Positions 7,891-16,930 of a stretch of DNA of 64,000 nucleotides are shown here, piece after piece. Every line of letters starts with the position of its first letter. Positions within the stretch are counted from its first letter, which is position 1. The stretch spans positions 62,001-126,000 of the forward strand of contig NZ_CP100390.1 of assembly GCF_026016465.1 (NCBI RefSeq), read 5' to 3'. Below the pieces are notes generated by a model. That model did not search any database, had not been told where the DNA came from, and saw nothing but the letters and a program-made list of their open reading frames with translations. The stretch is from Alkalimarinus alittae. Its GTDB lineage: Bacteria > Pseudomonadota > Gammaproteobacteria > Pseudomonadales > Oleiphilaceae. A program made the translations under genes and the position numbers.

Positions 7891-8274
7891 TTAAAAGTTA
7901 GATAACTCTTCTTGCAGGTCTTTCTGCAACTCGGTGGGAGGCGTCACCCATATGTCTGAATCTAGCCCAGGGATGACACCTATTTCGATGCTATCTTTCA
8001 TTAGGCCAGGCACCCATTTTTCAAAGAACTCAGGCAATGAGATACTCTTTGGCGTGAGTTCTTTCGCGTTTTTAGCGTATTCAGTCGCAAATTCTGAATT
8101 AGGCCAAACCGGTAAGTACTCGAAGCCATCATCTTCTGCGTAGATCTTTAGAAACTGCTTATCGCTATTAATCAGTATCCAGACCTCTTTCTCTTCGCCG
8201 ACTGCACTTAAAAAGAAGTCGTATCGTTCCTCACAATCTAGTTCCAGTATGCTTTTTAGCTCGTTATCGCTCAT
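7891..8274 (-). CDS. DUF2750 domain-containing protein
   Basis: A small acidic cytoplasmic protein (127 aa) with the DUF2750 pattern: ERYDFFLSAVGEEKEVWIL near the N-terminus and a central LPVWPNSEFA. An in-frame upstream ATG at 8325 would add 17 residues, but family members start close to the chosen Met (MSDNELKSILEL), so I prefer 8274. No convincing ribosome site distinguishes the two. Function is unknown; such proteins sometimes act as immunity-like or accessory partners, but nothing here shows that. Confidence 0.7.
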   Translation of the reverse strand: MSDNELKSILELDCEERYDFFLSAVGEEKEVWILINSDKQFLKIYAEDDGFEYLPVWPNSEFATEYAKNAKELTPKSISLPEFFEKWVPGLMKDSIEIGVIPGLDSDIWVTPPTELQKDLQEELSNF

Positions 8275-8348
8275 ATAATGTCTCAATATTTGATTGTAAG
8301 AATATCGTCTTTTGAAACATATCAAATGTTGAGGCGGTTAGCGAGGCT

Positions 8349-9248
8349 TTAGCTATGCAACTTCGTTTGAAATTGTGTTTTATCACCCGCTGCGGCTTCT
8401 TCACTCTTAGCCCATTCTGGCGGTGCCCATAGATGCTTTAATCGGTGCCACAGGCTTTGGTTGGGCGCGCGCATATCTTTCAACATGGCTCGCCACTCAT
8501 GGAACGTTAAGGTAATAGGGTTATGTGTCTGTATCTGATCGGTGATGCCGTACTCGCAGGCTAGGTTGTCTTTCTCTTCAACAAAGGTTCCAAACAAGCG
8601 GTCCCAGATAATCAGTGTACCCGCATAGTTTTGGTCGATATATTCAGGGTTACGAGCATGGTGGACTCTATGGTGAGAAGGGGTGTTAAAAATAAACTCT
8701 ATCCATCCAAGTTTGGGCGTGACTTGAGTGTGGATAAAAAACTGGTAAGCCAAGTTAAATAGCACTACGGCAATAACGGTTTCAGGTTGAAAACCAAGCG
8801 CGATTAACGGCAACCAGAATACCCACATGCCAGAAATGGGGTAGGTGGCACTTTGACGAAAGGCGGTTGAGAAGTTGAGTGATTCAGAGGAATGATGGAC
8901 CACATGAGACGCCCAAAACCAACGAACGCGGTGGCTGGCACGGTGAAACCAGTAATACAGAAAATCCTGCAAGACAAATAGCAGCAGGATGCTCAAAATA
9001 GAGTTTTCAATATCAAATAAGCGAAAATCGAATAACGTATGATAGAGCACCATGATGCCCAGTGCGGCAATGGCATCAGTGGCTTCATGCATCACGGCCA
9101 GCACGCCATTAGAGATCGTATCAACCCAGCTGTATTGAGCGGTAGGGAATTCAGATTGTCGGTTTCTTAAATACCAGACTTCCCATAAGATAAAACCGAA
9201 AAAAACCGGTGCAAATGCCAGCAATATGTATTGAACCTTAAACTCCAT
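8349..9248 (-). CDS. Sterol desaturase / fatty acid hydroxylase superfamily membrane protein
   Basis: This 299-aa inner-membrane protein has the histidine clusters of the di-iron membrane hydroxylase superfamily: HRASH (around residue 103), HVVHH about ten residues later, and HHRVHH near 192-197, embedded between four or so membrane helices. These eight histidines bind two irons that activate O2 for C-H hydroxylation or desaturation of a lipid. The substrate is not evident; bacterial members act on sterol-like, carotenoid or alkylglycerol lipids. It is divergent from an AraC-type regulator, which is a natural candidate to control it. Confidence 0.85.
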   Translation of the reverse strand: MEFKVQYILLAFAPVFFGFILWEVWYLRNRQSEFPTAQYSWVDTISNGVLAVMHEATDAIAALGIMVLYHTLFDFRLFDIENSILSILLLFVLQDFLYYWFHRASHRVRWFWASHVVHHSSESLNFSTAFRQSATYPISGMWVFWLPLIALGFQPETVIAVVLFNLAYQFFIHTQVTPKLGWIEFIFNTPSHHRVHHARNPEYIDQNYAGTLIIWDRLFGTFVEEKDNLACEYGITDQIQTHNPITLTFHEWRAMLKDMRAPNQSLWHRLKHLWAPPEWAKSEEAAAGDKTQFQTKLHS

Positions 9249-9345
9249 TGCTCTGATACTCCTGAAAGGGTGTTAAATTTATTAGCGCGACGTTAAATGC
9301 CTGCCTATTATTTGATGATATGGCATATTTTGGGGTAAGGTCGTT

Positions 9346-9368
9346 GGCATATATAGAATATATACGCC
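9346..9368. promoter_or_regulatory. Near-perfect palindrome in the desaturase/AraC divergent region
   Basis: Ten-base arms GGCATATATA and TATATACGCC (one mismatch) flank GAA. It sits in the 180-base region between the divergent desaturase and AraC genes, where an operator would be expected. The binding protein is unknown. Confidence 0.35.
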
Positions 9369-9428
9369 ACGTTTTTTGACAAAATACGACAATCCATTCC
9401 ATTTGACATGACGGCGTGACTGCCAGAA

Positions 9429-10463
9429 GTGAACACCAAAACAATGATAACGAGCCAAATATCTGCTGCTTATCTTCGGGGTCTGATTGATTTTTTGAGG
9501 CTTCGAAATATCGATACTGAACGCTTTCTTGAGCGTTATGAGATTGATGATGCGATGCTTGAGAATTTTCAGGCGCGGATACCGGTTGCCCGTTTTAATC
9601 AAATGCTCTATGAAGCAGAAGCCTTAACAGGTGATGCAGATATTGGGCTTCATGCGGGCGAGCAGATTAAGCCGAATCAGTACGGCGTATTGGGCTTATC
9701 GATTATGAACTGTAAAACGCTGGAAGAAGCGGTTCAGCGGCATACTCGTTATGAAAACTTGGTGTGCAATGTGGCAATCTCTCGTTATCAGGTGACGGGT
9801 GATCAGGTCGAACTGATCTGGGATACCTGTGCACCTGAGGCAACCCGACATATTGCCGAAGAAAATGTGGCGAGCTGGGTGACGTTTGCCCGTTGGATCA
9901 GTGGCACCGACCTGTCGCCTAGCTTAATTGAATTCCAGCATGCACCGCCAGATAGCACGGCTGAACATGAGCGTATTTTTCGTTGTCCAGTGCAGTTCTC
10001 GGCTGATCGCGTACGTGTGGTCTTTCCTACGGAGTTTCTAACATTATCCCTTCGGCAGTATGACCCTGCGATGCTCTGCATGTTAGACACATACGCTGAG
10101 CGGTTATTATTAGAACTCAATCACTCTGACCAGTTTGTTGATAAGGTTACGATGGCTATATCAACACACCTACAAAGCGGAGAAGTGAGTCTCGGGCATA
10201 TTGCTGCGACATTAGCGCTCTCTGAAAGACAGTTGCAACGAAAACTTAAAGAAGAAGGGTTAACTTATCAGGGAGTACTGGACGAGACGCGTAAAAGTCT
10301 GGCGCTGAAACAGATAGACGATGATATGATCGACTTTTCTGAAATCACATTCTTGTTAGGTTTCTCTGATCAAAGTGCCTTTCAACGTGCTTTTAAAAAG
10401 TGGACAGGACTAACCCCCGGGCAGTATCGTAAAAGCCAAATAAATCGCCCTTCAACTAATTAA
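9429..10463 (+). CDS. AraC-family transcriptional regulator
   Basis: A 344-aa regulator with an N-terminal ligand-binding/dimerisation domain of the type seen in OruR/ArgR-like AraC proteins (PF12625-type; residues about 20-200) and a C-terminal double helix-turn-helix. The first recognition region is LSERQLQRKLKEEG, and the second is LLGFSDQSAFQRAFKKWTG followed by TPGQYR. The GTG at 9429 gives MNTKTM; the ATG at 9444 is an alternative start five codons in. It may regulate the divergent desaturase. The DUF3450 gene starts 19 bases after its stop, so read-through into the TonB2 operon is possible. Confidence 0.85.
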   Translation: MNTKTMITSQISAAYLRGLIDFLRLRNIDTERFLERYEIDDAMLENFQARIPVARFNQMLYEAEALTGDADIGLHAGEQIKPNQYGVLGLSIMNCKTLEEAVQRHTRYENLVCNVAISRYQVTGDQVELIWDTCAPEATRHIAEENVASWVTFARWISGTDLSPSLIEFQHAPPDSTAEHERIFRCPVQFSADRVRVVFPTEFLTLSLRQYDPAMLCMLDTYAERLLLELNHSDQFVDKVTMAISTHLQSGEVSLGHIAATLALSERQLQRKLKEEGLTYQGVLDETRKSLALKQIDDDMIDFSEITFLLGFSDQSAFQRAFKKWTGLTPGQYRKSQINRPSTN

Positions 10464-10482
10464 TGAACGGTATAAAAACGTA

Positions 10483-11238
10483 ATGAAAAAACAACTCATG
10501 ATGCTATGGCTGTTATTGGTGGGGTGGGAATCTGCCTCGCTAAGCGCGGCAACAGTAGATGACAGTCTCAAGGTGGTCAGCAAAACCAATCAAAGTGCGA
10601 TTGCCTCTCAGCAGCGTATTGATAGCATGGCGCTGCAGACGCAGAAAATGTTAGAAGAATATCAAAATATTACGCTCAATACGGAGTATCAAAACACCTA
10701 CAACTATGAGCTTAAACAGTTAAAAGAAGATCAAGAAGCCGAGCTTGAGTCGCTACAAAAACAAATCGACGAAATCAATGTGACGCAGCTGCGAATTATG
10801 CCGTTGATGAACAGCATGGCTGATTCATTAGAGAAATTTGTGGTATTGGATTTGCCGTTTCATCAGGAACAACGGGTGAACGGGGTGATTCAACTCAAGC
10901 AGCATTTAAGAAACCCCAGCCTATCACTGCCTGATAAATATCGATTATTGCTAGAAGCGTATCAAATTGAAAATGATTATGGCCGCTCGGTGGAAACGTA
11001 TCGCGATAGTTTAGACGTCGAAGGCGAAAGCCTATCGGTTGAGTTCTTGAGAATTGGCCGGGTAGCGCTTTATTATCGAACCCTGGATGGCGCAACCTCG
11101 GCTTACTGGAATATGGCGTCTCGCGAGTGGGAAGTATTACCTGCAGCGTTTGGACGAAATATCTCAGATGCTATCCGCGTCGCCGGCAACCAAGTCGCAC
11201 CGCAACTATTGCAGTTGCCGATGGTGAAGCCTGAATGA
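10483..11238 (+). CDS. DUF3450 periplasmic protein of the TonB2 operon
   Basis: A 251-aa exported protein: a signal peptide (MKKQLMMLWLLLVGW, cleavage probably after SLSA) is followed by a long coiled coil (residues about 30-115, rich in Gln, Glu and Leu) and a globular C-terminal part. This is the DUF3450 family, the first gene of the TonB2 operon in Vibrio (the VC1548 position). It overlaps the TtpC start by four bases (ATGA). A structural role in the periplasm with TtpC is likely, but the mechanism is not established. Confidence 0.85.
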   Translation: MKKQLMMLWLLLVGWESASLSAATVDDSLKVVSKTNQSAIASQQRIDSMALQTQKMLEEYQNITLNTEYQNTYNYELKQLKEDQEAELESLQKQIDEINVTQLRIMPLMNSMADSLEKFVVLDLPFHQEQRVNGVIQLKQHLRNPSLSLPDKYRLLLEAYQIENDYGRSVETYRDSLDVEGESLSVEFLRIGRVALYYRTLDGATSAYWNMASREWEVLPAAFGRNISDAIRVAGNQVAPQLLQLPMVKPE

Positions 11239-12638
11239 AAACCTCAATCAACGTATCGTCTATTCTATTAGTGATGTTGTTTTCGTTGCCTAGCCTGTTA
11301 TTAGCGCAGCAGCCTGCTAGCCCGTCTCAGCCGATTAGCAACTTAGATGAACTACTTGAAACCGTTAAACAAAATCGCCAGCAAGAAGCACAGCTAAACA
11401 AGCAGCGAGAACAGAAGTTTATAGAGCAGAAAAGCCGCCAACAAGCGCTGTTAGCGGAGGCCAAGAAACAATTTGAAGCTTCACAGAAAGGTAACAACCC
11501 ACTCAAAAAACAGACCACCGAGAATGCTGAACGGATCAAGCAAGCGCAGCAAGCCTTGCTTAAAAAGAAGCAAGAGCTAGGGGATATCTACAGTATTTAT
11601 ACCGCCATGGCCGGTGACTTCTCAGCCGCCTTAAAAGACTCAATGGTGACCGCGCAGAAACCAGAACGTACTGAAAAGTTGGCCGCGTTACTGCAAACGG
11701 AACGCTTAGCGAGTATGCAAGACCTGGAACAGCTCTGGTTGTTAGTGCAAGAAGAAATGACCGAGTCAGGCAAGATTGTCAGTTTTGAGGGCCCCGTGGT
11801 CACTCGCGATGGCCATGTGGAAAACCGGCCTATTTTACGTGTGGGTACTTTCACCGCCTTTAGTGAAGGAGATTTTTTACGTTATATACCTGAAACCGGC
11901 GAATTGCTTGAGCTGAGTCGCCAACCTTCCAGTCGATATGTAAGAGATGCCGACGCGTTTTTAGCCTCATCTGGTCAAGTGCTTCCTGTCGTTATTGACC
12001 CGACAGGCGGCAGTTTGATGGGCTTAATGACCTATGTGCCGACGTTGCAGGAGCGTGTAGAGCAGGGGGGCATTATTGGTTATATTATTATCGGCATTGG
12101 TCTATTAGGCTTGTTGATCACCTTATGGCGTGCGCTTTACTTAGCGGTTATTCACTTAGCGATGCGTCGTCAGCGAGCGCGGCTTGATCAACCCTCTAAC
12201 AAAAACCCACTGGGTCGGGTGCTGCTCAGTGCCGCTGGTTTTAAAGCGGAAGACGATAAAATTCAATATACGCTCGATGAAGCGGTGTTGGCTGAAATAC
12301 CTCGGCTTGAACGTAGCCATAATCTTATCAAACTGCTGGCGGCTATATCCCCTTTGTTAGGATTACTGGGTACAGTAACGGGCATGATCGTCACCTTTCA
12401 GGCGATTAGCCTGTTTGGTAGTGGTGACCCCAAATTAATGGCAGGCGGCATCTCACAAGCATTGGTGACCACCGTACTAGGGTTGGTTGTGGCTATTCCT
12501 CTGTTATTTGGTCACAGCTTGGTGTCGTCGTTATCCGGCAATATGGTGCAGCGACTTGATGAGCAAAGTGCAGGCATTATGGCGCGGTTGATGGAATCGA
12601 AATCTAATTCTAATCTCGATAAACCCAATGAAGGTTAA
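11235..12638 (+). CDS. ttpC: TtpC-like ExbB/TolQ-family proton channel protein
   Basis: The 467-aa protein has a signal peptide (MKTSINVSSILLVMLFSLPS), a periplasmic coiled coil of about 100 residues rich in Gln and Lys, a periplasmic globular region, and then a C-terminal MotA/TolQ/ExbB domain with three membrane helices. The last pair carries ISPLLGLLGTVTGMIVTFQ. This architecture is TtpC, which in Vibrio is needed with ExbB2-ExbD2-TonB2 for TonB2-driven uptake of siderophores. Gene order here is the same. Start by overlap with the upstream gene. Confidence 0.88.
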   Translation: MKTSINVSSILLVMLFSLPSLLLAQQPASPSQPISNLDELLETVKQNRQQEAQLNKQREQKFIEQKSRQQALLAEAKKQFEASQKGNNPLKKQTTENAERIKQAQQALLKKKQELGDIYSIYTAMAGDFSAALKDSMVTAQKPERTEKLAALLQTERLASMQDLEQLWLLVQEEMTESGKIVSFEGPVVTRDGHVENRPILRVGTFTAFSEGDFLRYIPETGELLELSRQPSSRYVRDADAFLASSGQVLPVVIDPTGGSLMGLMTYVPTLQERVEQGGIIGYIIIGIGLLGLLITLWRALYLAVIHLAMRRQRARLDQPSNKNPLGRVLLSAAGFKAEDDKIQYTLDEAVLAEIPRLERSHNLIKLLAAISPLLGLLGTVTGMIVTFQAISLFGSGDPKLMAGGISQALVTTVLGLVVAIPLLFGHSLVSSLSGNMVQRLDEQSAGIMARLMESKSNSNLDKPNEG

Positions 12639-12647
12639 CGGGCTGAT

Positions 12648-13184
12648 ATGCAGACTTTAGTTACGTCGATACTGCATTCGCTGAATGATATACAGGCCTT
12701 TATTGAGCAAGGAGGGCCGATTATTTGGGCCGTCTTCGCGACCTGTTTTTTGCTTTGGCTGTGCATTGTTGATCGCTATTGGTTTTATAAGATGGGCTTT
12801 CCTCAGCTGGCTAAAAAAACCATTGTGGATTGGCAAAGGCGGAGTGATCATCAATCATGGCGAGCGTATAAAATTCGGGAAGGCATTATTTCAGAAGTAC
12901 GCATTCAGCTACATGCTCGATTATCAGTCATCAAAACCTTAATTATTCTGTGCCCATTGTTAGGGTTGTTAGGCACGGTCACGGGCATGATTAAAGTGTT
13001 TGAGATTATCGCCGTCAATGGAACGAGTAATGCGCAAAGTATGGCTCAAGGCGTTTACCTCGCGACCATTCCCACGATGGCAGGGCTGGTGGTAGCCCTC
13101 TCGGGATACTATTTTTCGGTTAGGTTAAAGCAAATAGCCGATAACGAAACTAGCAAATTAGCAGATAAACTGATGCTGCTTTAA
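12648..13184 (+). CDS. exbB2: ExbB2, MotA/TolQ/ExbB proton channel subunit
   Basis: A 178-aa inner-membrane protein with three helices and the conserved CPLLGLLGTVTGMIKVFE segment in the second, followed by TIPTMAGLVVAL. It forms a pentameric proton channel with ExbD that powers TonB. The short N-terminal periplasmic lead distinguishes it from the preceding TtpC. It lies nine bases after ttpC and 33 before exbD2. Confidence 0.92.
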   Translation: MQTLVTSILHSLNDIQAFIEQGGPIIWAVFATCFLLWLCIVDRYWFYKMGFPQLAKKTIVDWQRRSDHQSWRAYKIREGIISEVRIQLHARLSVIKTLIILCPLLGLLGTVTGMIKVFEIIAVNGTSNAQSMAQGVYLATIPTMAGLVVALSGYYFSVRLKQIADNETSKLADKLMLL

Positions 13185-13194
13185 TGGACTTTTT

Positions 13195-13240
13195 ATGACT
13201 GCAAGACGACTTAACTTATGACCGCAAGACGACACAACAC
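13195..13240 (+). repeat. Tandem 23-bp duplication of the exbD2 start (9-codon decoy ORF including stop)
   Basis: Bases 13195-13217 repeat at 13218-13240; 15 of the first 16 positions are identical. The first copy encodes MTARRLNL and a TGA whose first bases overlap the ATG of the real exbD2 (MTARRHN). Because the period is 23, the copy is out of frame. Whether the mini-ORF is translated and coupled to exbD2 is unknown. Confidence 0.7.
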
Positions 13241-13628
13241 TAATAAATCAGATGCCGAGCTGGATATGACACCAATGCTCGATATCGTGTTTATTATGTT
13301 GATTTTCTTTATCGTCACCACCTCGTTTGTCAAAGAGTCAGGCATTACGGTGAACACCCCCAAAGCGCAAACCGCCTCGAAGCAAGAGAAAGCCAATGTG
13401 TTTGTTGCGATTAACGCAGAAGGCGAAATTTGGATTGATAAACGCCCCGTTGATATTCGCTCGGTAAGAACCGTAGTGGCAAGGCTGCATGCCGAAAACC
13501 CAGAAGGCTCTGTGGTGATTCAGTCAGACCAGGATGCGGCCACGCGCACTTTGGTGGCGGTAATGGATCAAATCCGTCTGGCAGGCATCGACAAAATCGC
13601 CATTGCGGCGAACAGCGTCGCGCCGTAG
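13218..13628 (+). CDS. exbD2: ExbD2 biopolymer transport protein
   Basis: A 136-aa protein with one N-terminal membrane helix preceded by the family motif DAELDMTPMLDIVFIMLIFF. The Asp in MLDIVF is the proton-carrying residue. The rest is a periplasmic ExbD/TolR fold. It pairs with ExbB2 to energise TonB2. Its 5' end is preceded by an imperfect duplicate of its own first codons. I chose the second ATG because only that frame is open. Confidence 0.92.
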   Translation: MTARRHNTNKSDAELDMTPMLDIVFIMLIFFIVTTSFVKESGITVNTPKAQTASKQEKANVFVAINAEGEIWIDKRPVDIRSVRTVVARLHAENPEGSVVIQSDQDAATRTLVAVMDQIRLAGIDKIAIAANSVAP

Positions 13629-13636
13629 TTGATCTG

Positions 13637-14359
13637 ATGACAATGCCTGCTAACCCTCTTCAGCCATTATATAAAATCAGCAAAGTGCTGGTTATTCTTA
13701 GCCTTTCAATGCTGATTACCCTCGCTATATTTCTATTTATGCAAAACCTGATTCATGCCGATAATGATGCGGTGGAAACGGTCGAGCTAGCCGCGTTTGT
13801 AGACCTATATCGAGAGCAACCCAAGCCCAAAACATTAGAACCCGAGCCTGAACCTGAGCCCATATCAGAGGTGAAGGAAGAACCTAAGATGGACACCTTA
13901 CAAGCCGTGTCGGTTGAGCCAGTGGCTCAGGTAGATCAGGCCATGCCGAGTGTTGATATGGGGTCTTTGTCTATCAATGTAGGCTCATCAGCAGGTGATT
14001 GGGCGATGCCGGTGACAGGCCAAGGGTTGGGCGTGTTTGATGAGGGAAAAGACAGCCAAGGCTATGTAGAAATAACACCATATACGACCCGTCGACCGAA
14101 CATCCCTAAACTGGCGTGGGAAAACAAACTCAATGGCTGGGTATTGGTCGCGTTTACCGTCGATAAATCGGGTTATACCCGTAATATCCTTATGCTCGAT
14201 GCCAACCCAAAAGGTATTTTTGAAGAAGAGGTTAAGCGAGCCGTTGGCCTATGGCGCTACAATGTTAGTGCCATCAAAGGCTATTCAGGTGACATGATAC
14301 TAACGCAAAAAGTCTCGCTCTATTGGAAGCACTATCCTGATAATGTGGCCTACCAATGA
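13637..14359 (+). CDS. tonB2: TonB2-like energy transducer
   Basis: A 240-aa TonB-family protein: one N-terminal membrane anchor (residues about 14-38), a Pro/Glu-rich spacer (EPEPEPEPISEVKEEPK, short compared with E. coli TonB), and a C-terminal domain containing TTRRPNIPKLAWENKLNG and VAFTVDKSG, the usual TonB C-terminal pattern. It transmits the proton-motive force from ExbB2-ExbD2 to outer-membrane receptors. The short spacer fits the TonB2 class. It overlaps the TPR gene by four bases. Confidence 0.9.
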   Translation: MTMPANPLQPLYKISKVLVILSLSMLITLAIFLFMQNLIHADNDAVETVELAAFVDLYREQPKPKTLEPEPEPEPISEVKEEPKMDTLQAVSVEPVAQVDQAMPSVDMGSLSINVGSSAGDWAMPVTGQGLGVFDEGKDSQGYVEITPYTTRRPNIPKLAWENKLNGWVLVAFTVDKSGYTRNILMLDANPKGIFEEEVKRAVGLWRYNVSAIKGYSGDMILTQKVSLYWKHYPDNVAYQ

Positions 14360-16179
14360 GCATCATGCACGAGTGGAACAGGCCGTTTTTAAATTCACCA
14401 AGGTTAATCGCGGTGCTAGCCATCATGCTATCACTCAGCCAAGGCGTTGCGGCTGAAACTTATCGCAGTAAACTCTACTTAGACCCCAACAAAAAGCTCA
14501 ATGAAACAGCCAACCTCTCGTTACAAGAACTAGAACAGCAGCTCAATAGCATGACGGATGCGTATGGCAAGTCCAGCACTGGCCGCTATTTGGCTCATCA
14601 ATACGTTAATCAAAAAGACTACGCAAAGGCGATAGCGTTTTACAACACAGCGCTAGAGGCAGAAGGGCTTTCAAGTGTCGCCAATCAAGAACTATTAAAA
14701 GAGTTGGCCGGCGTGTATGTGCTCGAAGAACAGTATGAGCAGGCCGTTGCGACATTTAAGCAACTGCAAACATTAGAGCTCGACTCACAATTACTATTGG
14801 CACAGTCATATTTTGGACTGCAGGACTATCTATCAACCGTTGAAACACTCGATAAAATACCGCCGACTGAAACTGATCTCAGCGAACAGCAGCTTAATCA
14901 GATGCTAGCGCTTTACTATAAAGCAGGCAGTTATCCACAAAGCGAGAAAGTATTACAACGATTGATTTATCTACATCCACAAACAATCAAATACTGGCGG
15001 CAGTTAACCTCAATATTACTAGCCCAAAATAAGCACAAACCCGCGCTTGATCAGCTCGCCTTAGCACGACAAAAGAAATTGCCGTTTGAATCACAAGATA
15101 TTCTATTGTTGGCAGACTTATATGTAGCCAATCAAGCCGCAGAAAAAGGCGCGAGAACACTAGAGCAGGCGATTGCTCAGGGTGAGATAGAAGACAATGA
15201 GCAACACCGAAAGCGCATCTTCGAGTATTGGTTACAAGCCAGAGAGAAAGAAAAGGCTGCGGATTCGCTAAAGCAATCTATCCACTTAATCCACGACACC
15301 GATCTGTTTATTAGGCTTGCTCAACTGCAGATGGAACAGTCGCAGTGGAAAGATATGAACCGCACTATGCTAGCGGCCTGTCGTAACGTATTGGCAGATA
15401 AATATGTTAGCCAAGCTAATCTGTTGTTAGGGGTTAGTCAGCTCAAATTAGGCGATAAAACAACGGCACGACGCTCATTTATTAATGCAACACTACTCGG
15501 CGGCAAAGGCGAAAAAGCACGGCAATGGCTTGAGTTTATGGAGGCTGAACCGGCTACTGATGCAGAGCTGAAAGAGATAACAGGCCCTTGTCATCCTCAA
15601 GACCGTAAGGTGAGATACGCCAATATTAAACGGCAGCCAAAGGCTGAAGTGACCGCTAGCGTGGCTGAAAGTAATCAAGATCAACAAGACACTGAAGCGG
15701 TAGAGAGTAAACCGGTAGAGATCAAAACCATAGACGCTCAGTCGCTATATGGCTTAAATCTATCGGTTAAGGCCGAAGAGATAGCCGCCTCGATTAAAAA
15801 GAACGCGTTTAGAGCAGGTGTTGCATTAGTGAAGTCGGGCGGCTCCATCGACGGGCCACTGCATATAGTGTTTGAGAGTGGTGCTTCTGAAGAACGTCTG
15901 GCAGCAGGCGAACCCCTAACATTCCGCCTCGCGTTTCCCTATCAAGGCAAACCCAGAAATAAAGGCGCTTATCGAGCTAAAAAAGAAGCGGCCTTCAAGT
16001 GTGCTTACCTGACATTCAACGGCCCTGCACAAGAGCTACCTGCCGCTTGGGAACGGTTGATAAAACAAGTAATAGGGGCCGGTTATACGCCCACCGGCGA
16101 GAGCAGAATGATATTGACGATGGATGCGAGTGACCCAACGGCAGAGCCGGTTTATGAGTTGCAGTTGGGGATTTTGTAA
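14356..16179 (+). CDS. Periplasmic TPR-repeat protein of the TonB2 operon
   Basis: A 607-aa exported protein with a signal segment (residues about 10-32, ending near GVAAET), then a series of tetratricopeptide-like helical pairs (about residues 60-390), an acidic linker and a C-terminal TonB-like folded region (residues about 470-607, with CAYLTFNGPAQELP). It holds the same operon position as the TPR protein VC1543 of Vibrio. A scaffold role for the TonB2 complex is inference. Stop at 16179 is followed by a convergent ParDE module. Confidence 0.8.
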   Translation: MSIMHEWNRPFLNSPRLIAVLAIMLSLSQGVAAETYRSKLYLDPNKKLNETANLSLQELEQQLNSMTDAYGKSSTGRYLAHQYVNQKDYAKAIAFYNTALEAEGLSSVANQELLKELAGVYVLEEQYEQAVATFKQLQTLELDSQLLLAQSYFGLQDYLSTVETLDKIPPTETDLSEQQLNQMLALYYKAGSYPQSEKVLQRLIYLHPQTIKYWRQLTSILLAQNKHKPALDQLALARQKKLPFESQDILLLADLYVANQAAEKGARTLEQAIAQGEIEDNEQHRKRIFEYWLQAREKEKAADSLKQSIHLIHDTDLFIRLAQLQMEQSQWKDMNRTMLAACRNVLADKYVSQANLLLGVSQLKLGDKTTARRSFINATLLGGKGEKARQWLEFMEAEPATDAELKEITGPCHPQDRKVRYANIKRQPKAEVTASVAESNQDQQDTEAVESKPVEIKTIDAQSLYGLNLSVKAEEIAASIKKNAFRAGVALVKSGGSIDGPLHIVFESGASEERLAAGEPLTFRLAFPYQGKPRNKGAYRAKKEAAFKCAYLTFNGPAQELPAAWERLIKQVIGAGYTPTGESRMILTMDASDPTAEPVYELQLGIL

Positions 16180-16231
16180 GCGGTTTTTATCTGTAGTCGC
16201 TCAGGTCTGGCCACTACATTGTATATTTGGC

Positions 16232-16528
16232 TTAAAAGGTAAGCTGTGTGTCAATGTCCATTGACTCGTGCAGAATGCGCACTACATCAATCCCTGCATC
16301 GGACAAAACAAAAACAACTAAATGGTAAGCATGATGATGAATACGTACGGCAGGGGTAAACTCACTTCTTTCGGGGCACATTAGTGGGTTGTTAGATAAA
16401 AGCTGAAATATGTCAACCATGCCATCAATGTAGGCGTGTGCTTGCTCAATACCCCAATTTTGCTCTGTGTATAACCATATAGTTTCTAAATCACTTTCGG
16501 CTTCGGGCCGTAATCTAAAACTACTCAC
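16232..16528 (-). CDS. parE: ParE-family toxin (type II toxin-antitoxin)
   Basis: A 98-aa RelE/ParE-superfamily toxin. It starts with FRLRPEAESDLETIWLYTEQNWG, the ParE helical hairpin, and has the conserved RIHHHAYHLVVF strand before the last helix. ParE proteins poison DNA gyrase. Its GTG start follows the stop of the antitoxin immediately (TAA-GTG), so translation is tightly coupled. The length is normal and no key strand is missing, so the pair is probably active. Confidence 0.9.
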   Translation of the reverse strand: MSSFRLRPEAESDLETIWLYTEQNWGIEQAHAYIDGMVDIFQLLSNNPLMCPERSEFTPAVRIHHHAYHLVVFVLSDAGIDVVRILHESMDIDTQLTF

Positions 16529-16765
16529 TTATAGCTTATCCTGCATACGCTGCTTGAAAGCTTCCTTATTAAAAGGTTTAGCCTCACCACTTCCAATGCC
16601 TTTGGTAATTGCATCTTGCATAGCTTTACGTTTTTCAGACTGACGTTGATCTTTACGAATTAAGTCTCGCACGTAATCGCTATTATTCGCATAAGAGCCT
16701 TCTTTTGACTGAGATTCAACCCAATCCCTCATAGGGTCAGGGAGGGATATATTCATTGTTGCCAT
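16529..16765 (-). CDS. parD: ParD-family antitoxin
   Basis: A 78-aa ribbon-helix-helix protein: MATMNISLPDPMRDWVESQ supplies the DNA-binding strand and first helix, and the SDYVRDLIRKD helix completes the fold. The C-terminal tail (KPFNKEAFKQRMQDKL) is the ParE-neutralising part. It precedes parE directly. ParD usually represses its own promoter, and a perfect palindrome lies 48-70 bases upstream of its start. Confidence 0.9.
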   Translation of the reverse strand: MATMNISLPDPMRDWVESQSKEGSYANNSDYVRDLIRKDQRQSEKRKAMQDAITKGIGSGEAKPFNKEAFKQRMQDKL

Positions 16766-16812
16766 GACGAATGCTCCTATAAGGCTGTCTATTTATCCTA
16801 TTAGTTTATGCA

Positions 16813-16835
16813 GTAATGGCAAACTTTGCCATTAC
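16813..16835. promoter_or_regulatory. Perfect palindrome upstream of parDE (candidate operator)
   Basis: Eleven-base arms (GTAATGGCAAA / TTTGCCATTAC) flank a single C. The position upstream of parD fits autoregulation. Five T follow on the plus strand, so a terminator for the TPR-side transcript is a weaker alternative, because the centre is too short for a good loop. Confidence 0.45.
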
Positions 16836-16930
16836 TTTTTGTTGAGGTGTACAAAAGACCAATAGACTTACTAGAGAAGCCCGGCCTCCACAAAAGCGCC
16901 GAAGTTTTAGCTTCATGCAAAACGCTCATT

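Noticed and set aside
7740-8360. Integron attC-like sites (GTTAGCG, GCGTTTAAGC) around the DUF2750 gene
   Set aside because: No paired core sites with the right spacing and no integrase; matches are only short.
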